In this document: positions 9,801 to 17,552 of the stretch, one piece after another
Layout of the letters: each line of letters begins with the position of its first letter
How positions within the stretch are numbered: the stretch's first letter is position 1
Assembly: GCA_040768665.1 (NCBI GenBank)
Contig: JAXGMN010000015.1
Coordinates: 124,001-188,000, forward strand
DNA: 64,000 nucleotides
Reading direction: 5' to 3'
Source: JABWBD01 sp040768665
GTDB lineage: Bacteria > Planctomycetota > Planctomycetia > Pirellulales > Thermoguttaceae
The notes under the pieces: generated by a model
The model's input: the letters and a program-made list of their open reading frames with translations, nothing else
Database searches by the model: none
What the model was told of the DNA's origin: nothing
Position numbers and translations under genes: made by a program

Positions 9801-11397
9801 CCCGCAGCGACTCTTTGTCCGCACCAACCACGGCAAGGCGATGTTGAAAATGGGATCGGCCGGCACTGGCGGAAAAGCAGAAATCCGCCCCCGGCACGTC
9901 CGGATGACGGTCGATCCAGTCGATGTAATCGCCGGCCAGGTTTCCCAGCGCCGACTTCGTCTTGGCCGAGAGGGCAAGCACGGACAGCGGCCGGTCAAAC
10001 GGCGGCTCGCTCGGCACCGGCGGCGTCGCTTCCTCGACCACGACGTGCGCGTTCGTTCCGCCGAATCCGAACGAGCTGATCCCGGCGATTCGGGGGCCCT
10101 GCGCCTGCCAGGCAGTCAATTCCCGCGGGATCACCAGCCGGGTGTTTTCGAGATGGATGTTCGGATTGAGCGATTGGAAATAAGCTTGCGGCGGGATCTG
10201 CCGGTTCTGCATCATCAGCACCGACTTGATCAGGCCGGCGATTCCGGAAGCCGTCTCCAGATGACCGATGTTGCCTTTGACCGATCCCATGTAGCACGGC
10301 GGCGCCGTCTGCGAGGTCCGCCGGAAGACCTTGACCAGCGCCTGGACTTCGATCGGATCGCCCAGCGGGGTCCCCGTTCCATGCGCCTCGATGTAGCTGA
10401 CCTGATCCGGCGCAATCCCGGCCGATCGGAGTGCCGCCTGGATCGCGGCTTGCTGCGAGACGCTGTTCGGAGCGGTGATTCCCGATGTGCGGCCGTCCTG
10501 GTTCACGGCGGTGCCGCGGATAACCGCCAACACGCGGTCGCCTGAGGCGATCGCATCGGTCAGCCGCTTGAGCACCACGATCCCGCAACCCTCGCCCCGG
10601 ACATAGCCGTTGGTCGAGGCATCGAACGGCCGGCACAGCCCGTCGGGCGAGAGCATGTGCGCATTGGAGAAAGCAATCGTCGTTTCGGGCGAAAGGATCA
10701 GGTTCACTCCGCCCGCCAACGCCGCGTCGCATTCCCGGCTGCGGAGGCTGACCACGGCCAGATGCAACGCAACCAGTGCGGAAGAACACGCCGTGTCGAC
10801 CGCGAGGCTCGGGCCCCGCAAATCGAGGATGTACGAAAGCCGGTTGGCGGCGATGCTCAGCGCGTTGCCGGTCCCGCCGTAAGCGTCGATGTGTTCAAAG
10901 TAGTTGTCGCGGTGCGCGGGGAGCTTCGAGTAGTCGGTGCCGCCGATGCCGATGTAGACTCCGGTGTTCGAACCGGCCATGCGGTCGGGAGCCAGGCATC
11001 CGTTTTCCATCGCTTCCCAGGCGACCTCCAGAAGGAGCCGTTGCTGCGGATCCATCTTGCCCGCCTCGCGAGGCGTGATCCCGAAAAAAAGGGGATCAAA
11101 CTCGCTGACCCGCTCGACGAAGCCGCCCCAGCGCGTGTTGATCTTCCCGGGGACATCCGGCCGGGGATCGTAGAACTCGTCGACGTCCCACCGGTCCGGA
11201 GGGACCTCCGTGATCGCGCTGCGGCCTTCCGTCAGCAGTTGCCAGAACGCCTCGAGATCCGGCGCGCCCGGCAAGCGGCAGGCCATGCCGACAATCGCAA
11301 TCGGCTCGACCGCCTCGGGCTTCTTCTGCAAACGCTGCTCGAGCAACCTCCGCTTTTCCGGCGAGAGGTTGGCCAGTCGCTGGGAGAGCTCGGCCAT
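3856..11397 (-). CDS. Fully reducing type I polyketide synthase module (KS-AT-DH-ER-KR-ACP-TE)
   Basis: 2513 aa. The KS has DTACSS near 201, EAHGTGT near 337 and GNIGHLE near 375. The AT has GHSIGEY near 648 and HAFH near 750, which predicts malonyl-CoA. The DH has DHQVQGSPVVP near 952 and HPALLDACFQ near 1124. The ER has HAGAGGVGLAAIQ near 1655. The KR has TGGLGALG near 1861 and YAAGN near 2003. The ACP carries GLDSLM with the pantetheine Ser near 2167. The thioesterase has GWSTGG near 2314 and GDHF near 2479. All catalytic motifs look intact. It begins 22 bp after the acyl-AMP ligase gene, so one acyl chain is probably handed over, extended, fully reduced and released. No methyltransferase domain was recognised. 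Residues about 1247-1279 are encoded by an inserted hairpin repeat. Confidence 0.95.
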   Translation of the reverse strand: MAELSQRLANLSPEKRRLLEQRLQKKPEAVEPIAIVGMACRLPGAPDLEAFWQLLTEGRSAITEVPPDRWDVDEFYDPRPDVPGKINTRWGGFVERVSEFDPLFFGITPREAGKMDPQQRLLLEVAWEAMENGCLAPDRMAGSNTGVYIGIGGTDYSKLPAHRDNYFEHIDAYGGTGNALSIAANRLSYILDLRGPSLAVDTACSSALVALHLAVVSLRSRECDAALAGGVNLILSPETTIAFSNAHMLSPDGLCRPFDASTNGYVRGEGCGIVVLKRLTDAIASGDRVLAVIRGTAVNQDGRTSGITAPNSVSQQAAIQAALRSAGIAPDQVSYIEAHGTGTPLGDPIEVQALVKVFRRTSQTAPPCYMGSVKGNIGHLETASGIAGLIKSVLMMQNRQIPPQAYFQSLNPNIHLENTRLVIPRELTAWQAQGPRIAGISSFGFGGTNAHVVVEEATPPVPSEPPFDRPLSVLALSAKTKSALGNLAGDYIDWIDRHPDVPGADFCFSASAGRSHFQHRLAVVGADKESLRDKLAAFQQGRSSDDYGQVRVVPQAKVAMLFTGQGSQYIGMGRGLYETQPVFRKALDECDAILRDVLERPLLSVLYPEQGVSPLDETAYTQPSLFAIEYALATLWRSWGIQPEVVLGHSIGEYVAACVAGVFSLEDGLKLIAHRARLMQELPRDGLMAVVFTSSARVMESLGPYRDRVSIAAENGPENTVISGEAEAIRELVSSFEAAGIGTRQLTVSHAFHSPLMEPMLDEFEHLAGQITYGAPRVPLVSNLTGSLLDGPPDASYWRRHVRSAVRFSDGMKTAAEQQVHAMLEAGPTPSLLGMGRRVLPELQTLWLPSLRKGQDEWHVLLGSLSKLYLLGAKIDWQGFDRPYPRRRLMLPNYPFERKRYWFDDNRQGSRRDFGGGRGPLLHPLLGSPIPSPVEKTLYEGRLSNQSPKYLVDHQVQGSPVVPAAAYVEQGLAAAEQVFGPGRHAVENVAIQQAMFLPDGTSRVVQVTVSPEMGGEASFEVYSAPVEPSEAKIRWMMHAAGKMRHAPADGGPRQPTRVDVDEVAGRATDRRTRQEFYDQIAARGLVYGPAFQVLSDLSRSDHDALAQIELAPPVAKELPQYHLHPALLDACFQSMAGVVPLEADGSDSPYTYMPVHVRSVRIHAELSERMGTYAVRTSPDSHPSPDTVEGNVYLIDGEGNILVELEGVRVQRVGRSAGRDGQQDVRSWLYRVDWQARPPARSDEVKSLSQNLAGRRGQAHFAPKTPHNEPVPDGFGIGSEMPRGDWLVFADHGGVGEKLVEELKARGRRCIVVRPGGSFAAAVNGSAAGADQFGVDPLEGEDYRQLLEQAFQPGGNCAGVVHLWSLDLAVPPDGGSLEDARRLGCGSVLRLIQQLARFKFARPPALWLVTRGAQAIGEEEVAAVQSPLWGMGRVAALEHPELGCRLVDLAPQESAGDDARRLVAELVSHGDEPQVAYRGGDRLVARLVPAPDAVPGEEEDRSLKRAPRDVPFRLRTGASGSFDSLWFESTPRRNPGAGQVEIEVRAAGLNFSDVLKAMGLYPGITDEIIPLGIECSGIVTAVGEEVTRFQVGDPVMGVAPYSFASHAITAEYALVPKPVSLTDEEACTIPITFLTAYYALVRLARMEAGERVLIHAGAGGVGLAAIQIAQHFGAEIFATAGSDAKRQYLQSLGVGHVMNSRTLDFADEILAATDRKGVDVVLNSLPGDAITKSLSVLAAYGRFLEIGKTDIYQNRMVGLLPFQDNLTYSAIDLDRMLRQRPEAIRELFAELMTHFESGNYQPLPMTVFPIDDVVGAFRYMAQRKNIGKIVVTMERPAGSIEASEGESVAALVRPDGTYLVTGGLGALGLRVGQWLASQGAKHVVLMGRREPSEEASAVIDALHEQGVRAVAVQGDVVSRDSLDTALAQIPGDFPPLRGVVHAAGVLADGVMFDMDLARLDRAMAPKVRGAWNLHAATLDAPLDFFVLFSSVAGVLGSPGQANYAAGNAFLDALAHYRRKRGLPAVSIQWGPWADSGMATEADRGGQIAARGMALIAPETGLAVLAGLLKSKSATATVIDADWPALVAQFRGRRPPLLECVAGEDAGRSAMGEDKVDHALRKELAGLSEQQRIERLTDYFARELARIMQVDSSGVDVKQPLNMLGLDSLMVVELKNNLEQRLGLTLPMARFLEGPSVTGLAEAAAEAFGNGEPSGLGQGERAETKLPTGDWTPLVLLQRSGAGPPLFCVHPIGGDVRCYFELAHHLAGSRPVYALRGRGIEGKLDPHDSMDELANDFLQSIREVQKEGPYYLAGWSTGGIYAYEIARRLYAGGELGGLAFFDTPTPAIFRSVDLEDEARFLYDLVNFSNYFAGASMRVSYEELRSLGPEERLTVALEEAKRHGVMGAEVSVDYVHRLVEASRANVQALMSYRPAPLNHPIWFFRPTLASVLEEASGQDLGADLGWDEIPGLTLVAEKVPGDHFTMMTGENARRLAERLIARLEGEAEPSSREQR
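7563..7659. repeat. Hairpin repeat inserted in frame inside the PKS gene, copy 2
   Basis: Perfect 15-bp arms AGCCTATCCCAAAAC (7563-7577) and its complement (7645-7659) enclose GGGGACTGGCTC (7582-7593) and GTGCCTGTCCCC (7620-7631), the family signature. On the PKS strand it encodes about 33 residues near 1247-1279, between the DH region and the KR/ER half. There is no stop codon and the frame is kept. The site falls in a linker, so the enzyme may tolerate it. Confidence 0.8.
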
Positions 11398-11419
11398 CGA
11401 AAATCTCGTTCGTCTCGTC

Positions 11420-13711
11420 TCAGGGGTCTCGAGAATCGCGATTCAGCGCGGTCTCGACATCGTCGTCACTGAGGTTCTCACTTTCGGCCAGGAGCGTCTC
11501 AAACTCGCTCTCGGCCGACTGAGACTGCCCCGGCGTGTCCTCAGCGTTGTTCTCTTGTCCCGAGACTTTGCCAGCGACTTCGCGAGCCAGGTGTCCGGCC
11601 AGCGACGCGGCCGTGGGATAGTTCCACGCCACGACCGGTGTGATTTCAACCTCCAGCCACTGCTCCAAATCGTGGCTCAGCTCGACCGCGGTCATCGAGT
11701 CCAAACCGTACTCCGCGAACGGCTTGTCCCGATCGAAATCGCTCGTCGGCAGGCCGGCTCGCTCCACGAGCCAGTCCAACAGGCGAGTCTCAATCTGTTC
11801 GGCAAGCCGATCGATCTCGTCCTCGCGCATTGGGCTCTTAAACGGGCCGATCTTGGGAAAGATGTTCGGCATTGGTCGCCGCGCCGATCCGTTGCCCTCG
11901 CGCCGAGCGGCAACGCCGTTGCCGGTAGCCGCATCCACCTCCGATCGCAACGACGGCGTCTGCCAGTGCCTCTGCACCTTCAACTCGCCATCGAGATATT
12001 GCTGCCGGCAGAGGTTGCGCTGCACCTTACCGCTGGTGGTGCGGGGCAGGCTCGCCTGCCGAATCAGCACGACCGCAAAAACGTCCAACTCGTGTTCTTG
12101 GGCTACCGCCCCGCGGATCCGCTGAATCACCTGGTCGAGGTTGCCGTTGCGGTGCTGGCGATCCACCTCGTTGACCACCACGAGCCGCTCAACGCCTTCA
12201 TAGTCTACGGCAAAGGTCGCCCCCGCGTTCGGAATGAGCGCCTCGTGGGCGCGGCTAACCGTCAGTTCGAGGTCGTGGGGGTAGTGGTTTCTGCCCCGAA
12301 TGATGATTACCTCTTTGAGCCGGCCTACCACGAACAGATTACTTCCTCGGAAGAAACCAAGATCACCCGTTCGTAGGAAAGGCCCCTCATCCGTGTCCGC
12401 CAGCCGGCCGTTGAAGGTAGCTGCGTTTTCATCCTCACGGTTCCAGTAGCCAAGGGCTACTGCTGAACCCTTGATCCAAATCTCCCCAATCCGCTCCGGC
12501 TCCACACGCAATCGTGTCTCGGAATCGACGATTTCAATCACCTGATCCAGCCGCGGACTTCCGCATCCCGTCAGACGTTGTACTTCCCCCTCTGCTTCGC
12601 CCGGGGTGTTCTCGATCCGACGCTCCGCCAGGGCGCTGCGTCGTACCGAACAGACGACCGGCCGGCCCGGCCCCCTGCCGCCGGCCGCCAGCAGAGTCGA
12701 CTCCGCCAAGCCGTAACACGGGTAAAAGGCATCCTCGCGGAAACCGCACGACGCAAAGGCGTCGGCGAACCGTTCCAGGGTCTCAGGTCGGATCGGCTCG
12801 GCCCCGCAGAAGGCAAGCCGCCACGAACTCAAATCAAGTTGCGCCCGTTCCGCGGGCGAAATCTTCTCCGCGCACAGTTCGTATGCGAAGTTGGGAGCCC
12901 CGCTCACGACCGCGCCATAGTCGGAGATCGCCTTCAACCATCGCAGCGGCCGCTGGAGAAAAGCAGCCGGCGAAATCAGCACGCTGCGGCCGCCTATGTA
13001 GAACGGCTCCAGGATCCCGCCGATCAGGCCCATGTCGTGGTAGGCCGGCAGCCACGAAACTCCCGTGCCATCCGTTGGGTTCGCACAGATTCCAGCAATG
13101 TCGAATCCCTCGTAAATCATTTCCAGGTTGCGGATCAGATTTGCGTGCGTGACCATCACGCCCTTCGGATCACTGATCGAACCGGATGTATATTGCAGGA
13201 AAGCCAGATCCTCCGGACCGATGTTCGGACGTTTCCAATCTGCCGCCCGACTTGGATCGATCGTATCGGTGGCGAGCCATTCAACTGACTCCAATTCCGG
13301 TGCGCTCCTCGCCAAATCGAGCGTACTGAGCGTCTGCGCGGCCGTCAGGGCGAAGCTGGCTTGCGAATCGGCTGCGATCGTCGACAGCCGCGGGAGCGGC
13401 CGCCGCGGTTTCGGGTAGGTCGCCGGCACCGGAAGCACGCCGGCCGAGACACACCCAAGAAAGGCGGCGATGAATTCCAGACCCGCCGGATACACCAGCA
13501 GCACGCGGTCGTCCCGTCGGGCACGGCCCTGGAGCGTCGCCGCGATCGCCTTGGCATGCTGTTCCAACTCGGAGAACGTCAACGAAGCCTCGCTCCCGTC
13601 GTCGCCACGAAAGAGGTACGCGCAGCGATCGGGTTTGGTCCGAGCTTGGTGTTCCAGTAGTTCCAGAAGCGTGCGAGGTGCACCTTCCAAGCGAGAAACG
13701 GGTTGAGACAT
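11420..13711 (-). CDS. Fatty acyl-AMP ligase with C-terminal acyl carrier domain
   Basis: 763 aa. An AMP-binding adenylation domain fills residues 1 to about 590, with YTSGSISDPKG near 174-184 as the ATP-binding loop and a long FAAL-like C-terminal subdomain. An acyl carrier domain follows with GLDSMT, the pantetheine Ser near 672. The last 30 residues are acidic and helical, which suits a docking segment to the PKS. Such ligases activate a free fatty acid as acyl-AMP and pass it to a carrier without CoA. It is the first gene of the minus-strand cluster, 22 bp from the PKS, so it probably loads the starter. The chain length is not predictable. The start at 13711 opens directly into the family N-terminus. 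Confidence 0.92.
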   Translation of the reverse strand: MSQPVSRLEGAPRTLLELLEHQARTKPDRCAYLFRGDDGSEASLTFSELEQHAKAIAATLQGRARRDDRVLLVYPAGLEFIAAFLGCVSAGVLPVPATYPKPRRPLPRLSTIAADSQASFALTAAQTLSTLDLARSAPELESVEWLATDTIDPSRAADWKRPNIGPEDLAFLQYTSGSISDPKGVMVTHANLIRNLEMIYEGFDIAGICANPTDGTGVSWLPAYHDMGLIGGILEPFYIGGRSVLISPAAFLQRPLRWLKAISDYGAVVSGAPNFAYELCAEKISPAERAQLDLSSWRLAFCGAEPIRPETLERFADAFASCGFREDAFYPCYGLAESTLLAAGGRGPGRPVVCSVRRSALAERRIENTPGEAEGEVQRLTGCGSPRLDQVIEIVDSETRLRVEPERIGEIWIKGSAVALGYWNREDENAATFNGRLADTDEGPFLRTGDLGFFRGSNLFVVGRLKEVIIIRGRNHYPHDLELTVSRAHEALIPNAGATFAVDYEGVERLVVVNEVDRQHRNGNLDQVIQRIRGAVAQEHELDVFAVVLIRQASLPRTTSGKVQRNLCRQQYLDGELKVQRHWQTPSLRSEVDAATGNGVAARREGNGSARRPMPNIFPKIGPFKSPMREDEIDRLAEQIETRLLDWLVERAGLPTSDFDRDKPFAEYGLDSMTAVELSHDLEQWLEVEITPVVAWNYPTAASLAGHLAREVAGKVSGQENNAEDTPGQSQSAESEFETLLAESENLSDDDVETALNRDSRDP

Positions 13712-14489
13712 CGGCTTGTGACCAATTCCTATCGTTAGCTCAGGAGTCGCTCCCTTGAGAGAGATGGCAGTCCCGCCACGTTGCTCGCCGGCGTTAAAAC
13801 CGCCATCCTTTTACTCTGGGCGATCGTTGCTCCACATTGCTATCCAGAAGAATCCGGCTAATTACTCAGACCACGCACCCGGCCCCACTTAACTACGGGC
13901 CTCCATGTCTGGCACAGACAGATTCTCACGATTCTCTATATTACTAGGTTCGCTAAAGAAACAAAATAGCCCCCAGATTAACGGAGGTAGTAGGTGCCGC
14001 CCCATATGATATACCTCGGGGTCGGTGCGAACGCGATTCGCTACCCCATTATCGTGCGCTCCATTCCAACAAATGGTTGCACGGCTCTCAGGCCCGACAC
14101 AATCTCCACGGATCTCCCATGCCGTTGGCTGCTCTATGGCCAGTAACACACAATATACCGATTCTACCGGGTTTTCTGTCCGGGCCTCCTCGCCTCCGAG
14201 GCTCGGGGCGGCAACACGGAAACACTTTTTGCTTGAAATCGGGCCAGTCCACCGGCTACCATGACGGCTTCGCCAGCCAAAAATGCGACAATCGGCTGCC
14301 GACGCAACATTCCACCCATTGGAAGTAAATCACTTGCGGCGAGCGCCTCGGATTTAAATTGCTACGACGAAAGCACTTGCGACTTGAAACGCCGCCGCAA
14401 CTCGTGCAACACATCCGGCGGTGCGTTGCGTGGGCTGCCCGGCGAACTCAGCGGTAGTTTCCCAGGACGATGCAAAGAAACCGCCAACC
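13712..14489. other. Divergent intergenic region, no gene accepted
   Basis: This 778-bp gap separates the minus-strand biosynthetic cluster from the plus-strand adenosine-specific kinase. It is more AT-rich than its surroundings near 13920-13980. An 86-aa minus-strand reading frame (13889-14149) has no recognisable motif and was not accepted. Promoters for both directions should lie here, but I could not assign boxes with confidence. Confidence 0.5.
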
Positions 14490-14975
14490 ATGCAACTGAC
14501 CACCGTCACCATCGAAAAACCCGAACCAATCAACTTCATCATCGGCCAATCCCACTTCATCAAGACAGTCGAAGACCTGCACGAAGCCCTTGTCGCCGCT
14601 GTACCCGGCATCAAATTCGGACTGGCGTTCTGCGAGGCCTCCGGCAAATGCCTGGTTCGATGGTCGGGCACGGACCCTGCCATGATCGATCTGGCCCGGA
14701 AAAACGCCCTCGCCATCGCGGCCGGCCATTCCTTCATCATCTTCCTGGGCGAAGGCTTCTATCCGCTGAACGTCCTCAATGCCGTCAAGATGGTGCCGGA
14801 AGTCTGCGGCATCTTCTGCGCAACGGCCAACCCCACGGAAGTGGTTGTCGCCCAGACGGAACAGGGCCGCGGCATCATCGGCGTCATTGACGGCTTTGCC
14901 CCCAAAGGCACGGAGGATGACGAAGAGATCAAGTGGAGAAAAAACTTCCTGCGGCAGATCGGCTACAAGCTCTGA
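14490..14975 (+). CDS. Adenosine-specific kinase family protein
   Basis: 161 aa, matching the compact PF04008-type family in length and order: an N-terminal strand with EKPEPINFIIGQSHFIKTVED, then GIKFGLAFCEASGKCLVRWSG, a central FIIFLGEGFYP and a C-terminal GIIGVIDG before a basic tail. Archaeal members are described as adenosine-specific kinases or binding proteins; the bacterial role is unclear. An in-frame start 69 bp upstream (14421) exists, but the family N-terminus fits the ATG at 14490. The gene stands alone, and its stop codon is followed directly by a hairpin repeat. Confidence 0.85.
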   Translation: MQLTTVTIEKPEPINFIIGQSHFIKTVEDLHEALVAAVPGIKFGLAFCEASGKCLVRWSGTDPAMIDLARKNALAIAAGHSFIIFLGEGFYPLNVLNAVKMVPEVCGIFCATANPTEVVVAQTEQGRGIIGVIDGFAPKGTEDDEEIKWRKNFLRQIGYKL

Positions 14976-15067
14976 GAGGCCCTGACAAACGGGCCTGGCT
15001 CCGAGCCTTCCCACGACACGAGAATCGATGTATTTGCGGGGCGCCTGCCCCCGTTTACAAGGGCCTC
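14976..15067. repeat. Hairpin repeat, copy 3, abutting a stop codon
   Basis: The 18-bp left arm (14976-14993) starts with GAGGCCCTGACAAACGGG and pairs, with one mismatch, with 15050-15067. The interior keeps the family signature as GCCTGGCTCCGAGCC and GGCGCCTGCCCCC. It begins one base after the TGA of the adenosine-specific kinase gene and ends 25 bp before the next start, so a read-through transcript would fold here. Confidence 0.75.
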
Positions 15068-15092
15068 CAAACCTCCTCAGCGGAATCAACCC

Positions 15093-17531
15093 ATGAAGAA
15101 GCGATCCAGGACGACTTTTACGGTTTTCGCCACTGCGCTTTCCACTACGGCAGCCTTGCTCTTGAGCACCTGTCCTGCCGCCCCCCTGTCGGTCAGTGGC
15201 CGTTACCCGCACTTGGCGGTTTTCAATCACGGCCATGAATGCGGCATCGGCGCCGTGGCCGTCTGGAACGATAAGCTGTGGGCGGTGACCTATCCGCCAC
15301 ACGCCCCGCGCGGCAGCGACGACAAGCTCTATTGGATCGACAAGGACTTGAATCTCAGTGTCTTCGAGGACAGCATCGGCGGCACGCCCGCCAACCGCAT
15401 GATTCATCGCGAATCGAAGCAACTGATCATCGGGCCGTACGTCATCGACGCCGCGGGCAATATCCGGGTTGTTCCGTATACCGAGGCGATCGGCCGACCG
15501 ACGGCTACCGCACGCCATCTCACCGATCCGGCGAACAAAATCCTCCAGTTCACGATGGAGGAGGGCCTCTACGAAATCGACGTCCGCTCCCTTGATGTGA
15601 CCACGATTCAGCCCGACTCGCATGACAAGGGCTTCGTCGATCATATACCCGGCTACCACGGCAAAGGCGGCTACACGGGCCAAGGACGGCTCGTCGTCGG
15701 CAACAACGGGTCGAAGGACCGTCCGTTCACAACGATCTACGAAGACTCCGGCTGCCTGGCCGAATGGGACGGCCGCCAGTGGCAGACCGTCGTCGAGAAG
15801 CAATTCTGCGAGGTCACCGGACCCGGCGGAATCGAGGGAAATCCCGACGCCGAATCACCCCTCTGGGCAACCGGCTGGGACAAACGGAGCGTCATCCTCA
15901 AGTTGCTCGACGGCGGCACCTGGCACACATTCCGCCTCCCGATCGGCGACTACTCCTATGTCGCCAAGCACGGCTGGTTCACCGAATGGCCGCGAATCCG
16001 CGAGGTGGTGCCCGCCCGAGACGGCAGTCCGCCCAAGCTCCTGATGAACATGCACGGCCTTTGGTTCGACTTCCCCAAAAGCTTCCGCAACGGCCAGACC
16101 GCCGGCCTGCGGCCGATCGCGAGCTATCTGAAGATCACCGGCGACTTCTGCGATTTCAACGGCCGCATCGTCTTCGGCTGTGACGACACCGCGATTACCG
16201 GCGGCAACCGGTTCGTCAACCAGTCGCATTCAAACTTCTGGTTCTCGTCCTGGGACGGCTTGCACGACTGCGGACGCCCGGCCGGCTGGGGCGGCCCCTG
16301 GTTCAACGATGATGTCGTCGCGGGCCGGCCCAGCGATCCCTACCTGCTTGCCGGCTTCGACAAGCGGATCCTGCACATCACGCATGAATCAGCCTCGCCG
16401 GCCGAGTTCGCGATCGAGACGAGCCGCCAGGGAGCGTCTGACTGGCAGACGGTCGAGACAATCCAAGTGCCCGCCAAGGGATATCGCTACCTTGTGCTCG
16501 GCAACGACGTGAAAGGCGATTGGATTCGACTGCGCCCGACTACGGATGCTGCCGCTGTGACGGCCTATTTCCACTTCGGGCCGGGCGGCGGCGCAGCCGG
16601 CGATCCCTCGATGTTCAGCAGTCTGGCCGATGTCGGCGATCAGAGTCCGCAGTCCGTCGGCATCATCCGTCCCCGCGGCGGCGATCTCGGCACCCTGCAA
16701 ATGCTCGCCTGGCGGACCGGCAACGGTGCCACCCGGCCGGACGAACCGGTCTATTATGAGATGGGCCCCGACATGCAACTCAGCCGTGTTGCCGAACCAG
16801 CCGACTCGCCTGCGTTCATGCAGAAGACGGCCGCGCTTGGCGGACCCGATTTCCAGGTTGATGCCGCCTCGGTGGTCGTCACAAGGGGCGATCAGCGTTT
16901 CCGCCTGCCCAAGACCGATGCCGGGTACGACAAAACCTTTTCGATCGGTTGGCCCCGCGGCATTCGCGAGGTCGTCACCGAGCGGCTGCTGCTGAATTGC
17001 CACGGCACGTTTTACGTGCTGCCGCATGAGGCCGCCGGCGGTATTGCCGCCCTGAAGCCGGTCGCGACGCATGGCAAGCGAATCACCGATTTCTGCTCGT
17101 GGCGCGGCCTGCTTGTCCTGACGGGCGTCCGCGGCGACGCCAAGCCCGACCAGCACACGTTCGTTTCCGACGACGGCAAGGCAGCCGTCTGGTGCGGCGA
17201 TGTCGACGACCTGTGGAAGCTCGGCAAACCGCGCGGCGAAGGCGGCCCCTGGAAGAACACGACCGTCGAGGTGGGCAAGCCCTCGGACCCGTACCTGATG
17301 ACCGGCTTCGATCGCAAACGCGTTTCCCTGTCGCACAACAGCCCCGAACCCGTTACATTCACGATCGAGGTCGATTTCCTTCGTGACGGAACGTGGAAGA
17401 CCTACCAACAGATTGCCGTTCCCGCGGGAGAGACTGTGGACCATGCATTCCCGGACGGTTTTTCCGCCCATTGGGTCCGCCTGCAGGCCGATCGGCCCTG
17501 TACCGCAACCGCCTGGTTCGTCTACGACTAA
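15093..17531 (+). CDS. Large secreted protein with two similar halves, function unknown
   Basis: 812 aa with a Sec-type signal peptide (KKRSR, then a hydrophobic stretch to about residue 30). The body has a repeated plan: SDPYLLAGFDKRILHITHES in the first half matches SDPYLMTGFDRKRVSLSHNS near the C-terminus, each preceded by a GGPW motif and followed by a strand-rich stretch. Blocks such as WPRIREVVPAR and WPRGIREVVTER also recur, suggesting a tandem duplication of a beta-rich, possibly propeller or carbohydrate-binding unit. I do not recognise a catalytic motif. It starts the plus-strand run with the sulfatase (21 bp apart), oxidoreductase and rhamnosidase, so it probably acts outside the cytoplasm on the same glycan. 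A sensor or binding role is as possible as an enzyme. Confidence 0.8.
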   Translation: MKKRSRTTFTVFATALSTTAALLLSTCPAAPLSVSGRYPHLAVFNHGHECGIGAVAVWNDKLWAVTYPPHAPRGSDDKLYWIDKDLNLSVFEDSIGGTPANRMIHRESKQLIIGPYVIDAAGNIRVVPYTEAIGRPTATARHLTDPANKILQFTMEEGLYEIDVRSLDVTTIQPDSHDKGFVDHIPGYHGKGGYTGQGRLVVGNNGSKDRPFTTIYEDSGCLAEWDGRQWQTVVEKQFCEVTGPGGIEGNPDAESPLWATGWDKRSVILKLLDGGTWHTFRLPIGDYSYVAKHGWFTEWPRIREVVPARDGSPPKLLMNMHGLWFDFPKSFRNGQTAGLRPIASYLKITGDFCDFNGRIVFGCDDTAITGGNRFVNQSHSNFWFSSWDGLHDCGRPAGWGGPWFNDDVVAGRPSDPYLLAGFDKRILHITHESASPAEFAIETSRQGASDWQTVETIQVPAKGYRYLVLGNDVKGDWIRLRPTTDAAAVTAYFHFGPGGGAAGDPSMFSSLADVGDQSPQSVGIIRPRGGDLGTLQMLAWRTGNGATRPDEPVYYEMGPDMQLSRVAEPADSPAFMQKTAALGGPDFQVDAASVVVTRGDQRFRLPKTDAGYDKTFSIGWPRGIREVVTERLLLNCHGTFYVLPHEAAGGIAALKPVATHGKRITDFCSWRGLLVLTGVRGDAKPDQHTFVSDDGKAAVWCGDVDDLWKLGKPRGEGGPWKNTTVEVGKPSDPYLMTGFDRKRVSLSHNSPEPVTFTIEVDFLRDGTWKTYQQIAVPAGETVDHAFPDGFSAHWVRLQADRPCTATAWFVYD

Positions 17532-17552
17532 CGATCCCTTGAAGAGAACACG

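Noticed and set aside
13889..14149. 86-aa minus-strand frame in the divergent intergenic region
   Set aside because: No motif, no good ribosome site and an AT-rich setting; most likely random.
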